Of a stretch of 64,000 nt of DNA, positions 1 through 10,495 are shown piece by piece (the stretch's first letter is position 1; the number at the start of each line of letters is the position of its first letter). The translations under genes and the position numbers were made by a program. The DNA comes from an uncultured Litoreibacter sp. (GTDB lineage Bacteria > Pseudomonadota > Alphaproteobacteria > Rhodobacterales > Rhodobacteraceae), in NCBI GenBank assembly GCA_947501685.1, contig CANMWQ010000002.1, forward strand, positions 372,001 to 436,000, written 5' to 3'. The notes beneath the pieces were generated by a model. It was given only the letters and a program-made list of their open reading frames with translations, did not search any database and was not told where the DNA came from.

Positions 1-2
1 TT

Positions 3-818
3 GCGGTCGATCTACCTATGGGCTATGCCCGCCTCAGCGCAGAGCAGACCACCGTGATCGCAGATGTTGCGGCCCCGCCCAAGGACAAGGCGGCGCTCAA
101 CGCGCATGCAGGGACCCTCGCGTTCGAACTGACTTCCGCCCGCAGGCAAGTCATCGTGAATTGCGGGGCGGGGATGACGTTTGGGCCGGAATGGCACCGC
201 GCAGGACGCGCCACCCCCTCGCATTCGACACTTGCAATCGACGGGGTGTCGTCGGCCCAGTTGGAGGTCAGACCACATGGCGAGCGGCTGGTTGATGGAC
301 CAACCTTGGTCACCGCGCATAAAGCATCTGGTGAACACGGCAGCGATGTAACCGCAAGCCATGACGGCTACCTCAAAGACTACGGCTTGACCCATAGCCG
401 CAGGTTGTCCCTCAGCCGAGATGGCCGCGTGTTGCAGGGCGAGGATACCCTCGAGGCCACCACCAGCGCCCAAAAGCTGGCCTTTGACAAACATATGGAC
501 CGTATTGCGTTGCAGGGCGTGCCGTTCTCCATCCGGTTTCATCTGCACCCGGATGTCGAGGCCTCCATCGATATGGGGGGCACGGCCGTCTCGCTGATGC
601 TCAAAAACGAGGAGATCTGGGTCTTCCGCCCGGTCCAGCGCGTCGATTTGGCGTTGAAACGAAGCGTTTATCTTGAAAAAGGGCGTTTGAACCCGCGTCC
701 GACGCAACAGATCATTTTATCTTTGCGGGCGATGGAGTATGCGACCCATGTCAGCTGGGTTCTGGCCAAGGCGCGGGAGATTCCGTCTTCTCTGCGTCAG
801 GTTGGTTTCGACGTCTGA
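3..818 (+). CDS. Heparinase II/III-like protein, C-terminal part (5' end outside window)
   Basis: The open frame runs in from the left window edge and ends at a TGA at 816-818, so only about 271 C-terminal residues are visible. The stretch TLAFELTSARRQVIVNCG followed by RAGRATPSHSTL is typical of the C-terminal beta-sandwich domain of the heparinase II/III-like family found beside purH in Rhodobacterales. Full-length members are usually about 500-600 residues and are presumed polysaccharide lyases; the substrate here is unknown. Catalytic residues of the N-terminal toroid domain lie outside the window. purH begins 37 nt downstream on the same strand, so the two may share a transcript. The ATG at 18 is internal, not a start. 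Confidence 0.75.
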   Translation, partial: AVDLPMGYARLSAEQTTVIADVAAPPKDKAALNAHAGTLAFELTSARRQVIVNCGAGMTFGPEWHRAGRATPSHSTLAIDGVSSAQLEVRPHGERLVDGPTLVTAHKASGEHGSDVTASHDGYLKDYGLTHSRRLSLSRDGRVLQGEDTLEATTSAQKLAFDKHMDRIALQGVPFSIRFHLHPDVEASIDMGGTAVSLMLKNEEIWVFRPVQRVDLALKRSVYLEKGRLNPRPTQQIILSLRAMEYATHVSWVLAKAREIPSSLRQVGFDV

Positions 819-855
819 CACCAGGTTAAACCGCTTACCTTGACGAAGGACTTCC

Positions 856-2442
856 ATGACCGATCTTGCGCCCCTCCGCCGCGCCTTGCTTTCCGTCTCC
901 GACAAAACCGGCCTGATAGAGCTGGGCCAGGCGCTTGCCGCGCGCGGGGTTGAACTGCTCTCTACGGGGGGTTCAGCTGCGGCCCTTCGCGCGGCAGGTC
1001 TGCACGTGGGCGACGTCGCAGAGATCACCGGCTTTCCAGAGATGATGGACGGGCGGGTCAAGACATTGCATCCGGCTGTGCATGGTGGCCTGCTAGCCCT
1101 GCGCGACGACAAAGCCCACGTCGCGGCAATGCAAGAGCATGATATCGGTCCCATCGACCTGCTGGTCGTGAACCTCTACCCCTTTGAGGAGACCGTTGCC
1201 AAAGGGGCCGATTACGACACTTGCATTGAGAATATTGATATCGGCGGCCCTGCCATGATCCGGGCAGCGTCCAAGAACCATAAGTTCGTCTCGGTGGTCA
1301 CTGATGTTGAGGATTACGCCGCACTTTTGGCTGAGTTGGACGCCCATGACGGGCAAACAAGCTACGCCTTCCGCCAGACGCTTGCGCTCACCGCGTATTC
1401 GCGCACGGCGGCTTATGATGCGGCGGTCTCCGCCTGGATGGCGGACGCATTGGGAGAGGTTCCGCGCCGTCGCGCTGTGGCTGGCACGCTGGCCCAAACT
1501 CTGCGCTACGGCGAGAACCCGCATCAAAACGCGGCCTTCTATGTCGATGGCTCTTCCCGCCCCGGCGTGGCCACGGCCAAGCAACACCAAGGCAAAGAGC
1601 TGTCTTACAACAACATCAACGACACCGACGCTGCCTTTGAACTGGTCGCGGAGTTTGACCCCAAAGACGGCCCGGCGGTTGCGATTATCAAGCACGCCAA
1701 CCCCTGCGGCGTGGCGCGCGGAGCGACGGTGGCTGAGGCCTATGAAAAGGCGTTTCAATGCGACCAGACCTCGGCCTTTGGCGGCATCATTGCCGTGAAC
1801 CAGCCGCTGGATGGGGCCACGGCTGAGGCTATCAGCGGCATCTTCACCGAGGTGGTGATCGCCCCCGGCGCGGACGCTGATTCACTGAGCATCTTTGCCA
1901 AGAAGAAAAACTTGCGCCTGCTGACCACTGACGGCTTGCCGGACGTTAGCGCTGGCGGGCTGACCTATCGGCAGGTTTCCGGCGGGTTGTTGGTGCAGGA
2001 TAAGGATGTGGGCCATATCTCTGCGTCTGATTTGAAAGTCGTCACCAAACGCGCGCCCACGGACAGGGAGGTCGCCGACCTGCTTTTCGCTTGGACCGTC
2101 GCCAAGCACGTCAAATCCAACGCCATCGTCTACGCCAAGAACGGGGCCACTGTCGGCGTCGGTGCTGGTCAGATGAGCCGCGTCGATTCCACACGGATTG
2201 CGGCGCGCAAGGCGCAGGATATGGCGGATGCGCTGGGACTGGCGGAAAGCCCGACCATCGGGTCGGTGGTCTCCTCTGACGCGTTCTTCCCTTTCGCTGA
2301 CGGTTTGATCACCGCGGCCGAAGCCGGTGCCACGGCGCTTATCCAACCCGGAGGCTCTATGCGGGATGACGAAGTGATTGCCGCCGCAGACGAGCTGGGG
2401 CTGGCCATGGTGTTCACCGGCATGCGCCACTTCCGGCACTGA
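856..2442 (+). CDS. purH: Bifunctional AICAR formyltransferase / IMP cyclohydrolase
   Basis: 528 residues, the normal length for PurH. It catalyses the last two steps of de novo IMP synthesis: formylation of AICAR with 10-formyl-THF, then ring closure, in the cytosol. The N-terminal MGS-like cyclohydrolase domain (about 1-200) starts with [11 protein letters not shown] and contains the STGG motif and [13 protein letters not shown]. The C-terminal transformylase domain carries the signature KHANPCG near residue 279 and ends with MRHFRH, the usual PurH C-terminus. The ATG at 856 gives [17 protein letters not shown], fitting family starts. lspA begins 1 nt after the purH stop, so they are very likely co-transcribed. 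Confidence 0.98.
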   Translation: MTDLAPLRRALLSVSDKTGLIELGQALAARGVELLSTGGSAAALRAAGLHVGDVAEITGFPEMMDGRVKTLHPAVHGGLLALRDDKAHVAAMQEHDIGPIDLLVVNLYPFEETVAKGADYDTCIENIDIGGPAMIRAASKNHKFVSVVTDVEDYAALLAELDAHDGQTSYAFRQTLALTAYSRTAAYDAAVSAWMADALGEVPRRRAVAGTLAQTLRYGENPHQNAAFYVDGSSRPGVATAKQHQGKELSYNNINDTDAAFELVAEFDPKDGPAVAIIKHANPCGVARGATVAEAYEKAFQCDQTSAFGGIIAVNQPLDGATAEAISGIFTEVVIAPGADADSLSIFAKKKNLRLLTTDGLPDVSAGGLTYRQVSGGLLVQDKDVGHISASDLKVVTKRAPTDREVADLLFAWTVAKHVKSNAIVYAKNGATVGVGAGQMSRVDSTRIAARKAQDMADALGLAESPTIGSVVSSDAFFPFADGLITAAEAGATALIQPGGSMRDDEVIAAADELGLAMVFTGMRHFRH

Positions 2443-2443
2443 C

Positions 2444-2929
2444 ATGCGGCTTCTCACGGTTTGGGCCGTCCTTTCATTCGCACTCGACCAGCTCTCCAAG
2501 GTGATTGTCGTCCATTGGATGAACCTCAAGGAGATCGGCGCGGTGGACGTGCTGCCGCCTTTGCTGAATTTCCGCATGGGCTGGAATGACGGCATCAATT
2601 TTGGCCTCTTTGGTGACGGGTCGCAGGTCATGCGCTGGGTGCTGATCGCGCTGGCGGTCGGCATTTCTGGCTTCCTGATCTGGTGGGCCAAACGCAGCCT
2701 GACCAAGCCTTTTGCGCTTGCGGGCGCAGGTATGGTCGTGGGCGGGGCCTTGGCCAACGCGCTTGACCGGGTGATCTATGGCGCGGTGGCGGATTTTCTG
2801 AACATGTCCTGCTGTGGGCTCAACAACCCGTTCACCTTCAACGTGGCCGATATCTTCATTTTCGCAGGCGCGTTTGCGATCATCATCTTCGGGGATGACG
2901 ACAAGGAGCGCGAAACCGGGCAGGGGTAG
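2444..2929 (+). CDS. lspA: Lipoprotein signal peptidase (signal peptidase II)
   Basis: 161 residues with four predicted membrane helices; an aspartyl protease of the inner membrane that removes signal peptides from diacylglyceryl-prolipoproteins. Conserved blocks are visible: [11 protein letters not shown] near the N-terminus, [13 protein letters not shown], the [15 protein letters not shown] block with the first catalytic Asp, and [12 protein letters not shown] with the second. The ATG at 2444 was chosen because it directly follows the purH stop and gives the expected length; an upstream in-frame codon at 2378 would lie inside purH. A lipoprotein gene, a potential substrate, follows at 2995. 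Confidence 0.95.
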   Translation: MRLLTVWAVLSFALDQLSKVIVVHWMNLKEIGAVDVLPPLLNFRMGWNDGINFGLFGDGSQVMRWVLIALAVGISGFLIWWAKRSLTKPFALAGAGMVVGGALANALDRVIYGAVADFLNMSCCGLNNPFTFNVADIFIFAGAFAIIIFGDDDKERETGQG

Positions 2930-2994
2930 AAACCCTCGTGACGCCCGCGGGTCTTTCCGCTAAACATGACCCAATGAGTTCTAGGGAGGCCGAC

Positions 2995-3519
2995 ATGGCT
3001 GGCAAGGTAACGATCCTTCTGGGCGCAATCGCTGCTGTTGCAGCACTGTCCGCCTGCGACCGCAACCGGGATCCGCAGCTGCTGAATGTGAAGGCGAATG
3101 GAGACGGGCCGGACGAGTTTGCGATCCTGCCCAACAAGCCCCTGACGCAGCCTGAAGACTACACCGCCTTGCCGCAACCCACTCCCGGCGGCGCGAACCG
3201 CGCAGACCTGACACCTCTGTCAGACGCAACGCTTGCGTTGGGCGGCAACCCTGCCGGCGGCATCAGCGATGGCGGCTTGGTCAATCACGTGTCGCGCTAT
3301 GGACGTGACGGCACCATCCGCGAGCAACTGGCCAGCGAGGACCTTGAATTCCGCCGCGAAAACAACGGTCGTTTGCTGGAGCGAGTCTTCAACGTGAACG
3401 TCTATTACAAGGCCTACCGCGAACAGTCGCTTGACCAGTATCGCGAACTGGAACGTCTGCGTCGCCTCGGCGTCAGAACGGTCTCCGCGCCGCCAGAAGG
3501 CGTTGAACCGGCTCAGTAG
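2995..3519 (+). CDS. DUF3035-type small lipoprotein
   Basis: 174 residues. The start ATG at 2995 is preceded by AGGGAGG at 2982-2988. An N-terminal hydrophobic segment ends in LSAC, a lipobox, so the protein should be lipidated after LspA cleavage and tethered to a membrane. The rest is hydrophilic and rich in Pro, Gly, Asn and Arg, with a pattern (DEFAILPNKPLTQPEDY...LPQPTPGGANRAD) that matches my recollection of the DUF3035 family, common next to lspA and M16 peptidases in Rhodobacterales. No function is established. The Arg-rich C-terminal half (YREQSLDQYRELERLRRLGV) looks helical. Confidence 0.8.
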   Translation: MAGKVTILLGAIAAVAALSACDRNRDPQLLNVKANGDGPDEFAILPNKPLTQPEDYTALPQPTPGGANRADLTPLSDATLALGGNPAGGISDGGLVNHVSRYGRDGTIREQLASEDLEFRRENNGRLLERVFNVNVYYKAYREQSLDQYRELERLRRLGVRTVSAPPEGVEPAQ

Positions 3520-3614
3520 AGGCTCATAACAGCTGCTCACAAGACCGTTGCGCCAGTTGAATTCGGCGCGGCACGCTTCATAATCAAAGTCCTAGAGTTT
3601 TGAGAAGGATTGCC

Positions 3615-4973
3615 ATGCTGCGCCGTTCCGTGTTTGCCCGTTCCGTCCTGGCGGTCTTTGCCGCATTCGCTTTACCCGCCACTGCCACCGAGAATGTCAC
3701 CACCTTTACGCTGGAAAACGGCCTTGAGGCTGTGGTGATCGAAGACCACCGGGCGCCTGTTGTCGTGCATATGCTGTGGTACAAGGCGGGCTCCGCTGAC
3801 GAGAAACCGGGCGTCTCCGGCGTGGCGCATTTCCTTGAGCATCTGCTGTTCAAGGCCACCGATAACATGGAGGCCGGAGAGTTCTCCGCCACGGTGGAGG
3901 CCAATGGCGGATCGGACAACGCCTTCACCTCCTTCGACTACACCGGTTATTTTCAGCGCGTCGCTGCAGACCGGCTTGGCCTGATGATGCAGATGGAATC
4001 CGACCGGATGCGCAACATCAAGCTGACCGAGGAAGATATCCTTACCGAGCGTGACGTGATCCTCGAAGAGCGCAACCAGCGTACCGACAGCGAGCCCGGC
4101 AATCTGTTCAGCGAGCAGCGGATCGCGGCGCAATATCTCAACCATCCCTACGGCATCCCCATCATTGGCTGGCGTCACGAGATGGAGCAGCTGTCCCGCG
4201 AGGATGCGCTTGAATTCTATGAAACCTACTACGCCCCCAATGCCGCCATTCTGGTGGTTGCGGGTGACGTGGACCCGGCAGAAGTCGAGGCGCTGGCCAA
4301 AGAGCATTACGGCCCCTTGAAGCCCACCATTGGCCTGCCGGAACGTGTCCGCCCGCAAGAGCCTCCACAATTGGCAGAGCGGCGCCTGACCTATGAAGAT
4401 GACCGCGTTGCCCAGCCCTATGTGATCCGCACCTACCTCGCGCCTGAGCGCGACAGCGGCGACCAGGAGACAGCCGCCGCTTTGACCTTGCTTGCCGATA
4501 TTCTGGGCGGCAGCTCCGCCACGTCGGTTTTTGGGCGTGAACTGGAGCTGGAAAACCGCAAGGCTGTCTACACCTCTGCCTTCTACAACGGGACCAACTA
4601 TGACGACGCCATGTTCGGCTTCGTGATCGTGCCGACGCCTGATCTGACACTTGAGCAGGCCGAGACAGAGATTGACGCCGTGATCGCGCAGTTCATCGAG
4701 GACGGGGTCGACCCGGATCAGCTTGAGCGGGTGAAGACCCAAATCCGGGCGTCTCAAATCTATGCCAATGACAATGTCAGCGGCCTTGCACGCCGCTATG
4801 GCCGGGCGCTGACCTCCGGGTTGACGGTGGAAGATGTGCAGGCCTGGCCCGATATTTTGCAAGCGGTCACGGAGGAGGACATCATCGAGGCCGCCAAGAT
4901 GATCTTTGCCCGCGACAACGCAGTCACCGGCTGGTTCCAAAAACCATCCGACGCAGGGGAGGTAACCCAATGA
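3615..4973 (+). CDS. M16-family zinc metalloprotease, catalytic subunit
   Basis: 452 residues with a Sec signal peptide (hydrophobic segment ending ALPATA). The inverted zinc motif HxxEH is present as H72-F-L-E75-H76, with the downstream acidic ligand region in the ERDVILEERNQRTDSEP block. It should be a periplasmic or exported peptidase of the pitrilysin / processing-peptidase type. The ATG at 3615 is preferred over the TTG at 3600 because AGAAGG sits at a good distance upstream. Its stop overlaps the start of a second M16 gene by 4 nt; paired genes of this kind normally form a heterodimer in which only one subunit binds zinc. Its natural substrate cannot be read from sequence. Confidence 0.93.
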   Translation: MLRRSVFARSVLAVFAAFALPATATENVTTFTLENGLEAVVIEDHRAPVVVHMLWYKAGSADEKPGVSGVAHFLEHLLFKATDNMEAGEFSATVEANGGSDNAFTSFDYTGYFQRVAADRLGLMMQMESDRMRNIKLTEEDILTERDVILEERNQRTDSEPGNLFSEQRIAAQYLNHPYGIPIIGWRHEMEQLSREDALEFYETYYAPNAAILVVAGDVDPAEVEALAKEHYGPLKPTIGLPERVRPQEPPQLAERRLTYEDDRVAQPYVIRTYLAPERDSGDQETAAALTLLADILGGSSATSVFGRELELENRKAVYTSAFYNGTNYDDAMFGFVIVPTPDLTLEQAETEIDAVIAQFIEDGVDPDQLERVKTQIRASQIYANDNVSGLARRYGRALTSGLTVEDVQAWPDILQAVTEEDIIEAAKMIFARDNAVTGWFQKPSDAGEVTQ

Positions 4974-6280
4974 TCCGTTTCCTGATGGCTCTTGCAGCCG
5001 CCGCTTTTCTTGCGCTGCCCGCCAACGCAATTGACATCAAGGAGGTCACCTCACCGGGTGGCATCAAAGCATGGCTCGTTGAAGAGCCCTCCATCCCGTT
5101 CATGGCGCTGGAAATCCGCTTCAAAGGCGGCGCATCGGTTGACCGCGAAGGCAAACGTGGCGCGATCAACCTCATGACCGGCACCATCGAGGAAGGCGCG
5201 GGCGACCTTGACGCCACGCAATTCGCCGCCGCACGTGAGGCATTGGCGGCCAGCTACCGCTTTGACGTGCATGACGACGCGCTGACAATCTCCTCCCAAT
5301 TCCTGACCGAGAACCGTCCAGAGGCGCTGGCGCTGCTGCGCAAGGCGCTGATTGAGCCAAGGTTTGACCAGTCTGCAATTGACCGCGTGCGGGCGCAGGT
5401 GCTCTCTGGTATCCGGTCCAACGAACAAGACCCTGCAAATATCGCGCAGGAAACCTTCATGACAAAAGCCTTTGGCGACCACCCCTATGGCTCGGCGGTG
5501 GAGGGCACGATTCAATCGGTCGAAGCTCTGACCCGCGACGACATCTTGGCGGCCTATAAGGACGTCATTGCGCGGGACCGCATCTATGTAGGCGCGGTGG
5601 GCGACATCACGGCTGACGAGCTCGGCGCGATCCTCGACGACCTGCTGGGTGCGCTGCCAGAAACCGGGGCGCCTTTGCCACAGGACGTTGACGTGGCCTT
5701 GACCGGCGGCAAAACCGTCGTGCCGTTTAACACGCCGCAATCGGTGGCTGTGTTTGGCCATGAAGGCATCGAGCGTGACGACCCCGACTTTTTCGCCGCT
5801 TTCGTGATGAACCAAGTCCTCGGCGCTGGCGGGTTTGGCTCGCGGTTGATGGAAGAGGTGCGCGAGAAACGTGGACTGACCTATGGCGTCAACTCCTACC
5901 TCGCCCCCAAGGACCATGCGGAGCTGATGCTGGGGCAAGTGGCCTCCTCAAATGACCGCATCGCGCAGGCCATCGAGGTGATCCGCGACGAATGGGCAAA
6001 GCTGGCCGCGGAGGGTGTAACCGAGCAGGAGCTTGAAGACGCCAAGAAGTACCTCACCGGGGCCTACCCGTTGCGATTTGACGGAAACAGCACCATCGCC
6101 AACATTCTGACGGGCATGCAAATGGACGATCTGCCGATTGATTACGCCGACACCCGCAACGACAAGGTGAATGCGGTGACGCTGGACGATATCAAGCGTG
6201 TCGCGGCCCGTTTGATGCAACCTGACGCGCTGCATTTCGTGGTGGTCGGGCAGCCCGAAGGCATTGAAAGCACCAACTGA
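4970..6280 (+). CDS. M16-family peptidase homologue lacking the zinc motif (partner subunit)
   Basis: 436 residues, with an N-terminal signal peptide (LMALAAAAFLALPANA). It has the M16 fold pattern but no HxxEH: the equivalent region reads GAINLMTGTIEEGAGDLD. The C-terminal half keeps the substrate-binding signature MNQVLGAGGFGSRLMEEVREKRGLTYGV (abbreviated motif GSRLMEEVREKRGLTYG). This is the pattern of the non-catalytic partner in bacterial M16 heterodimers, which contributes to the closed chamber. ATGA overlap with the catalytic gene at 4970 implies translational coupling. mutL follows 44 nt later. Confidence 0.92.
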   Translation: MIRFLMALAAAAFLALPANAIDIKEVTSPGGIKAWLVEEPSIPFMALEIRFKGGASVDREGKRGAINLMTGTIEEGAGDLDATQFAAAREALAASYRFDVHDDALTISSQFLTENRPEALALLRKALIEPRFDQSAIDRVRAQVLSGIRSNEQDPANIAQETFMTKAFGDHPYGSAVEGTIQSVEALTRDDILAAYKDVIARDRIYVGAVGDITADELGAILDDLLGALPETGAPLPQDVDVALTGGKTVVPFNTPQSVAVFGHEGIERDDPDFFAAFVMNQVLGAGGFGSRLMEEVREKRGLTYGVNSYLAPKDHAELMLGQVASSNDRIAQAIEVIRDEWAKLAAEGVTEQELEDAKKYLTGAYPLRFDGNSTIANILTGMQMDDLPIDYADTRNDKVNAVTLDDIKRVAARLMQPDALHFVVVGQPEGIESTN

Positions 6281-6324
6281 ACTGACATGGCCGAATCGGA
6301 GCGGAGCGTGCTACACTTAGGGGT

Positions 6325-8160
6325 ATGAACGCTCCGCACCGCAATATAGGCCAAGACCTGCCCAAAATCAGGCAGTTGGACGAGATCGCCGTGAATCAAA
6401 TCGCGGCGGGTGAAGTCGTGGAACGTCCGGCCTCTGCCGTCAAAGAATTGGTGGAAAATGCGCTCGACGCAGGGGCTACGCGGATCGAAGTGGCCCTCAA
6501 GGATGGCGGCAAGACTTTGATCCGGGTCACAGATGATGGCCACGGCATGTCTGCTGAGAACCTGCCGCTGGCCCTGTCGCGCCATGCGACCTCCAAGATT
6601 GACGGCAGCGATCTTCTCAATATCCACACATTTGGGTTTCGTGGCGAGGCGCTGGCCTCCCTCGGGGCTGTCGGACGGCTGACGCTGACATCCCGTGCGC
6701 GCAGCTCTGATACGGCGCATACGCTCTCCGTCAGTGGTGGGCAGGCGGCCCCGCTGCGCCCGGCTGCCTTATCTGTTGGAACCATCGTCGAGCTGCGCGA
6801 CCTGTTCTACGCGACACCCGCCCGCCTGAAATTTCTGCGCACCGACCGGGCGGAGATGCAGGCCATCAGCGACGTCATCAAGCGTCTTGCGATGGCCGAA
6901 CCCTATGTCGGCTTCACCATTCGCGATCTGTCCGGCGGCGATCAAGGGCGGGTCACGTTCAGGGCCGACCCCGAAACAGGGGACATGTTCACCGCAATGA
7001 ACGGCCGCTTGCGTCAAATCCTTGGGGCGGAGTTTGCGCAGAACGCGTTGCAGATCGACGCGGAGCGGGAGGGCATCACCCTCACTGGCTTCGCCGCGCT
7101 GCCCACATATTCACGCGGTGCCGCGACGGCGCAGTACCTCTTCGTCAATGGCCGCCCCGTCCGCGACAAGCTGCTGATCGGTGCGCTGCGCGGTGCCTAT
7201 TCCGATTTCCTGTCGCGGGACCGTCACCCGGTGGTCGCGTTGTTTCTGGAATGTGACCCCCAGAAGGTAGACGTCAACGTCCATCCCGCCAAAGCCGAAG
7301 TGCGTTTCCGCGATCCCGGTCTCGCGCGCGGGCTGATCGTCTCCGCCCTGAAACATGCGCTGGCGGAGGCCGGGCACCGGGCCTCGACCACCGTTGCGGA
7401 TGCCACGCTTGGCGCGTTTCGCCCTGAACCCACGGGCCGCATTTACCAGATGGACATGCCGTCGCAGCAGGCGTTGCGTGGCTGCTATGCGGCGCAATCC
7501 CCTGGTTTTTCCGAGGAGCCGGCACCGTTTGCGCCGACCTCGGCCCGTGTCGAAGAAATCATAGAAGACACGCCGCAAGACACCCCGCTTGGGGCCGCGC
7601 GGGCGCAGGTGCATGAGAATTACATCATTGCGCAAACGAGCGACGGGATGGTCATTGTGGACCAACACGCAGCCCATGAACGGCTGGTCTATGAAAAGCT
7701 GAAATGCCAAATGGCGGAGAATGGTGTCGCCACGCAGGCATTGCTGATCCCTGAGATTGTCGAACTGTCCGAGGGTGACGCGGGTCTATTGCTGGAGCAC
7801 CTGCCAGCCTTGGCCTCTTTCGGTTTGGTCATAGAACCCTTCGGCCAAGGTGCCGTTGCTGTGCGCGAGACCCCCGCCATTCTGGGTGTCATAAACGCCG
7901 AGAAGATGCTGCGCGATATTCTGGACGAGATCTCAGACCTTGGTGACAGCCAAACGCTCGCTGACCGGATCGAGGCGGTGTTGAGCCGGGTCGCGTGTCA
8001 TGGCTCCATACGGTCGGGCCGTGTGATGCGTGGCGACGAGATGAACGCCCTGCTGCGCGAGATGGAAGCGACGCCGCATTCGGGCCAATGCAACCACGGC
8101 CGCCCCACCTATGTGGAGCTGAAACTGGCCGATATCGAACGGTTATTTGGCCGGACATGA
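6325..8160 (+). CDS. mutL: DNA mismatch repair protein MutL
   Basis: 611 residues. The N-terminal GHKL ATPase domain shows [26 protein letters not shown] and [10 protein letters not shown]; the C-terminal domain carries [12 protein letters not shown], the DQHA(x)2E(x)4E metal-binding motif of endonuclease-proficient MutL. This fits bacteria without MutH, where MutL nicks the new strand. It acts with MutS in post-replicative mismatch repair. The region between about 345 and 420 is a variable linker. Its stop codon overlaps the start of rmuC (ATGA at 8157-8160), so the two are translationally coupled. Confidence 0.98.
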   Translation: MNAPHRNIGQDLPKIRQLDEIAVNQIAAGEVVERPASAVKELVENALDAGATRIEVALKDGGKTLIRVTDDGHGMSAENLPLALSRHATSKIDGSDLLNIHTFGFRGEALASLGAVGRLTLTSRARSSDTAHTLSVSGGQAAPLRPAALSVGTIVELRDLFYATPARLKFLRTDRAEMQAISDVIKRLAMAEPYVGFTIRDLSGGDQGRVTFRADPETGDMFTAMNGRLRQILGAEFAQNALQIDAEREGITLTGFAALPTYSRGAATAQYLFVNGRPVRDKLLIGALRGAYSDFLSRDRHPVVALFLECDPQKVDVNVHPAKAEVRFRDPGLARGLIVSALKHALAEAGHRASTTVADATLGAFRPEPTGRIYQMDMPSQQALRGCYAAQSPGFSEEPAPFAPTSARVEEIIEDTPQDTPLGAARAQVHENYIIAQTSDGMVIVDQHAAHERLVYEKLKCQMAENGVATQALLIPEIVELSEGDAGLLLEHLPALASFGLVIEPFGQGAVAVRETPAILGVINAEKMLRDILDEISDLGDSQTLADRIEAVLSRVACHGSIRSGRVMRGDEMNALLREMEATPHSGQCNHGRPTYVELKLADIERLFGRT

Positions 8161-9383
8161 TCCAGATTGGCACCTATAGTTTCGACCTCAGCGACCCGCT
8201 CGTCATCGCCGCCATCATCGGCGCGGCAATTGTGCTGCTCTTCCTTTTGTTGTTGATCCTGTCGCTGCGCGCCTCTGCGCGCTCAGCCCGTGCGGCGGAG
8301 CCTTTGATGGGGCAGGTCGGCCAATTGGCGCAAACCGTCCAAAGCCTCAGCCAAGGACAGGCGCAATTGACGGGGGGGCTGGAAGGGGTCTCCAAATCGC
8401 AGGCGATGACATTGCAGACTATGGAAGTTCGCATGGCGGAAGTGCAGCAGAAAATGTCGGAACGCTTGCATGAGAGTGCCATGAAAAGTGCGCGCTCAAT
8501 GTCTGACCTGCAAGAGCGGATGAACGACACACTGCATGGCTCTTCTGAGAAAACCACCAAGTCGCTGACCCAGCTGCAGGAGCGACTAGCGACCATCGAC
8601 CGCGCACAAACGAATATCGAAAAGCTGTCGGGGGACGTGCTGTCCTTGCAGGATATTCTGTCCAACAAACAAACCCGCGGGGCCTTTGGGGAAATTCAGC
8701 TCAATGACATCGTCACCAAGGCGATGCCCGCCGACAGCTACTCCTTCCAGACGACGCTCTCAAACGGCAAGCGGGCCGATTGCCTGATCAATCTGCCCAA
8801 CCCTCCGGGCCCAATCGTGATCGACGCAAAGTTTCCGCTGGAAGCTTATGAGGCGCTGGTCGCGGCTGACACCAAAGAGGACCAGGCCCGCGCCATGACC
8901 GCGCTGGGCCAAGCGGTGCGCGTGCATATTCGCAAAATCTCGGAAAGCTACCTGATCGAAGGCGAAACCGCTGACGGCGCTCTGATGTTCCTACCCTCAG
9001 AGGCGGTCTATGCAGAGTTGCACGCCAAGCTGCCCAACATCGTCCGGGAGGGCTTTGACGCACGTGTCTGGATCGTGTCGCCGACCACCTGCATGGCCAC
9101 GCTCAACACAATGCGCGCCATCCTGAAAGACGCCCGCATGCGGGAGCAAACCGGCGAAATTCGCAAAGCGTTGCGGCAGCTGCACCGGGACGTCGAAATC
9201 ATTGGTGAAAAAGCAGGCAAGCTGGAGACGCATCTGCGTCAGGCGGGCGACGACGTGGCTGGGGTGATCACGGCAGCGACCCGCGCAGGCAAACGTGCGG
9301 ACCGACTGGATAATTTTGACTTCGAAGAACTGGCGCCTGATCCCGACACAAATGTCGTGCCTTTGGAAAAGCCCCGCGACTAA
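8157..9383 (+). CDS. rmuC: DNA recombination protein RmuC
   Basis: 408 residues. Start ATG at 8157 overlaps the mutL stop by 4 nt; an earlier in-frame codon lies inside mutL. One membrane helix at about residues 9-33 is followed by a long coiled coil (about 50-165, heptads rich in Gln, Met and Ser), then the RmuC nuclease-like domain starting near [16 protein letters not shown]. RmuC is a membrane-anchored, PD-(D/E)xK-like protein that limits inversions at short inverted repeats; its chemistry is little characterised. Pairing with mutL suggests a DNA-integrity operon. Confidence 0.95.
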   Translation: MIQIGTYSFDLSDPLVIAAIIGAAIVLLFLLLLILSLRASARSARAAEPLMGQVGQLAQTVQSLSQGQAQLTGGLEGVSKSQAMTLQTMEVRMAEVQQKMSERLHESAMKSARSMSDLQERMNDTLHGSSEKTTKSLTQLQERLATIDRAQTNIEKLSGDVLSLQDILSNKQTRGAFGEIQLNDIVTKAMPADSYSFQTTLSNGKRADCLINLPNPPGPIVIDAKFPLEAYEALVAADTKEDQARAMTALGQAVRVHIRKISESYLIEGETADGALMFLPSEAVYAELHAKLPNIVREGFDARVWIVSPTTCMATLNTMRAILKDARMREQTGEIRKALRQLHRDVEIIGEKAGKLETHLRQAGDDVAGVITAATRAGKRADRLDNFDFEELAPDPDTNVVPLEKPRD

Positions 9384-9385
9384 AA

Positions 9386-9408
9386 AAGCCGACGCGAACG
9401 CCGGCTTC
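9386..9408 (-). terminator. Hairpin terminator, best T-tract on the minus strand
   Basis: Stem AAGCCGACG / CGCCGGCTT (9 pairs with one A-C mismatch) closing a CGAA tetraloop. Read on the minus strand it is followed by TTTTTT (the A-run at 9382-9387), whereas the plus-strand tail is only CTCTGTG. It may end rmuC but is better placed to stop minus-strand transcription coming from the 9.4-9.8 kb interval. Confidence 0.55.
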
Positions 9409-9543
9409 TCTGTGCTCTCTTGGTAAGCAAGCCTTCACGCCCTGCCTAAAGGTCGTATGGCCGTGTCGCGAACCTCTTCCGGGTCCTTCTTTTGACCAAC
9501 AGCTCTTTCAAGCTGCATTGAATGTCCCAAAGCGCCAGTGACA

Positions 9544-9729
9544 TCAGGCCGCCCTGAACAAGGTGTGCATGGCGACGCTGTGACTGTCGTGATCCTCAGC
9601 CCCATCGCCACTGCGTACCGGGTCTGTCGAGATCAGGTCGACATTGCGGACAACACAGAGGGCATGGGGGATACGCACGATCTGACGAGCGTGCATACGA
9701 GTGTAGCGAGATTTGATCCGAACAGTCAC
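9544..9729 (-). CDS. Possible small protein of unknown function (61 aa)
   Basis: I do not recognise this frame. It starts at a GTG at 9729 preceded, nine bases away, by GGAAGAGG on the minus strand, a good ribosome binding site, and the transcript would run into the minus-strand terminator at 9386-9408. The peptide (MTVRIKSRYTRMHARQIV...) is basic at its N-terminus and has no membrane helix. The rest of the 9408-9853 interval holds no gene I can support; a shorter minus-strand frame near 9440-9540 is also open. It could equally be the body of a small RNA. Treat as a hypothesis. Confidence 0.25.
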   Translation of the reverse strand: MTVRIKSRYTRMHARQIVRIPHALCVVRNVDLISTDPVRSGDGAEDHDSHSVAMHTLFRAA

Positions 9730-9853
9730 AGGTATTAACCTCTTCCAAGCAAGGCCCCGACCCAGCGTTGGAAAAAGTTTGCGATATTGTTAACATCCCA
9801 GCAAGTATTTGAAACCATACCCTAAATGCGGCACAAATGTGGCGGTTTTGCCT

Positions 9854-10495
9854 TCAGATGCGCGCCCAACGCTGCGCGATCCGCTGAACAAGACCAGAGA
9901 AGTGCAAAGGTGCGTCCGTCGCAGCCAAGCAGATGCAGGGCCCGCTATCGTCGGCAACCGGCTTGTGGTGGTCATCCTCGGTCGCAATCTCGATATCGCC
10001 GCGGGCAAACCGGTCCTGCTCGTCGATAAACGCACCTTTCAACACCAGTGTCAGCTCGGTTCCATGGTGGCCGTGGTCGGGCATTTCGCACCCGGCGGGG
10101 ATATGCAGCAGACGCACCGAAGCGCGGTTTGACGTCTTCAGGATGGCCTGACGAACACCCATGCCAAGTTTACTCCATTTCACCTGCTCGGGGTCTGGCC
10201 CGAGATAATCCATCAGAACCTGCGGGTAGATGTCGCTGCTTGGCTTGGAGACCACCGGCGTCACTTTTTGCGGCCCAACCGAGTCGAGCAGCGCTGCGGC
10301 GTCCATATCCATTGTCACGGTGCCCGCGTCTTCCAGCACCGCACCGCCCACCGCGTCAAACGCGCCAAGCCGAGCCCGGCAGTCGTCGCACATGGAGATG
10401 TGGGTGGCGACCACGAGATTGAAGGCCTCGGGCAACGTGCCGGCGGAGTATCCCATCAACAAGGCATCGTCGAGATGATGTGTAATCTGTGTCAT
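9854..10495 (-). CDS. chrR: ChrR-type zinc anti-sigma factor
   Basis: 213 residues. The N-terminal anti-sigma domain has the zinc motif HxxxCxxC as H32-I-S-M-C36-D-D-C39, plus His6/His7, matching the ligands described for R. sphaeroides ChrR. The C-terminal half is a cupin (IPAGCEMPDHGHHGTELTL...) needed in the known system for response to singlet oxygen. ChrR binds RpoE and keeps it inactive until singlet oxygen triggers release. Its start overlaps the rpoE stop by 4 nt (ATGA), so the pair is co-translated and probably autoregulated from the promoter at about 11162-11191. Confidence 0.95.
   Translation of the reverse strand: MTQITHHLDDALLMGYSAGTLPEAFNLVVATHISMCDDCRARLGAFDAVGGAVLEDAGTVTMDMDAAALLDSVGPQKVTPVVSKPSSDIYPQVLMDYLGPDPEQVKWSKLGMGVRQAILKTSNRASVRLLHIPAGCEMPDHGHHGTELTLVLKGAFIDEQDRFARGDIEIATEDDHHKPVADDSGPCICLAATDAPLHFSGLVQRIAQRWARI

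Noticed and set aside
3672-5030. Long minus-strand frame (452 codons) opposite the M16 gene
   Set aside because: Mirror of a GC-rich coding gene with strong motifs on the plus strand; the antisense product has no family features or RBS.
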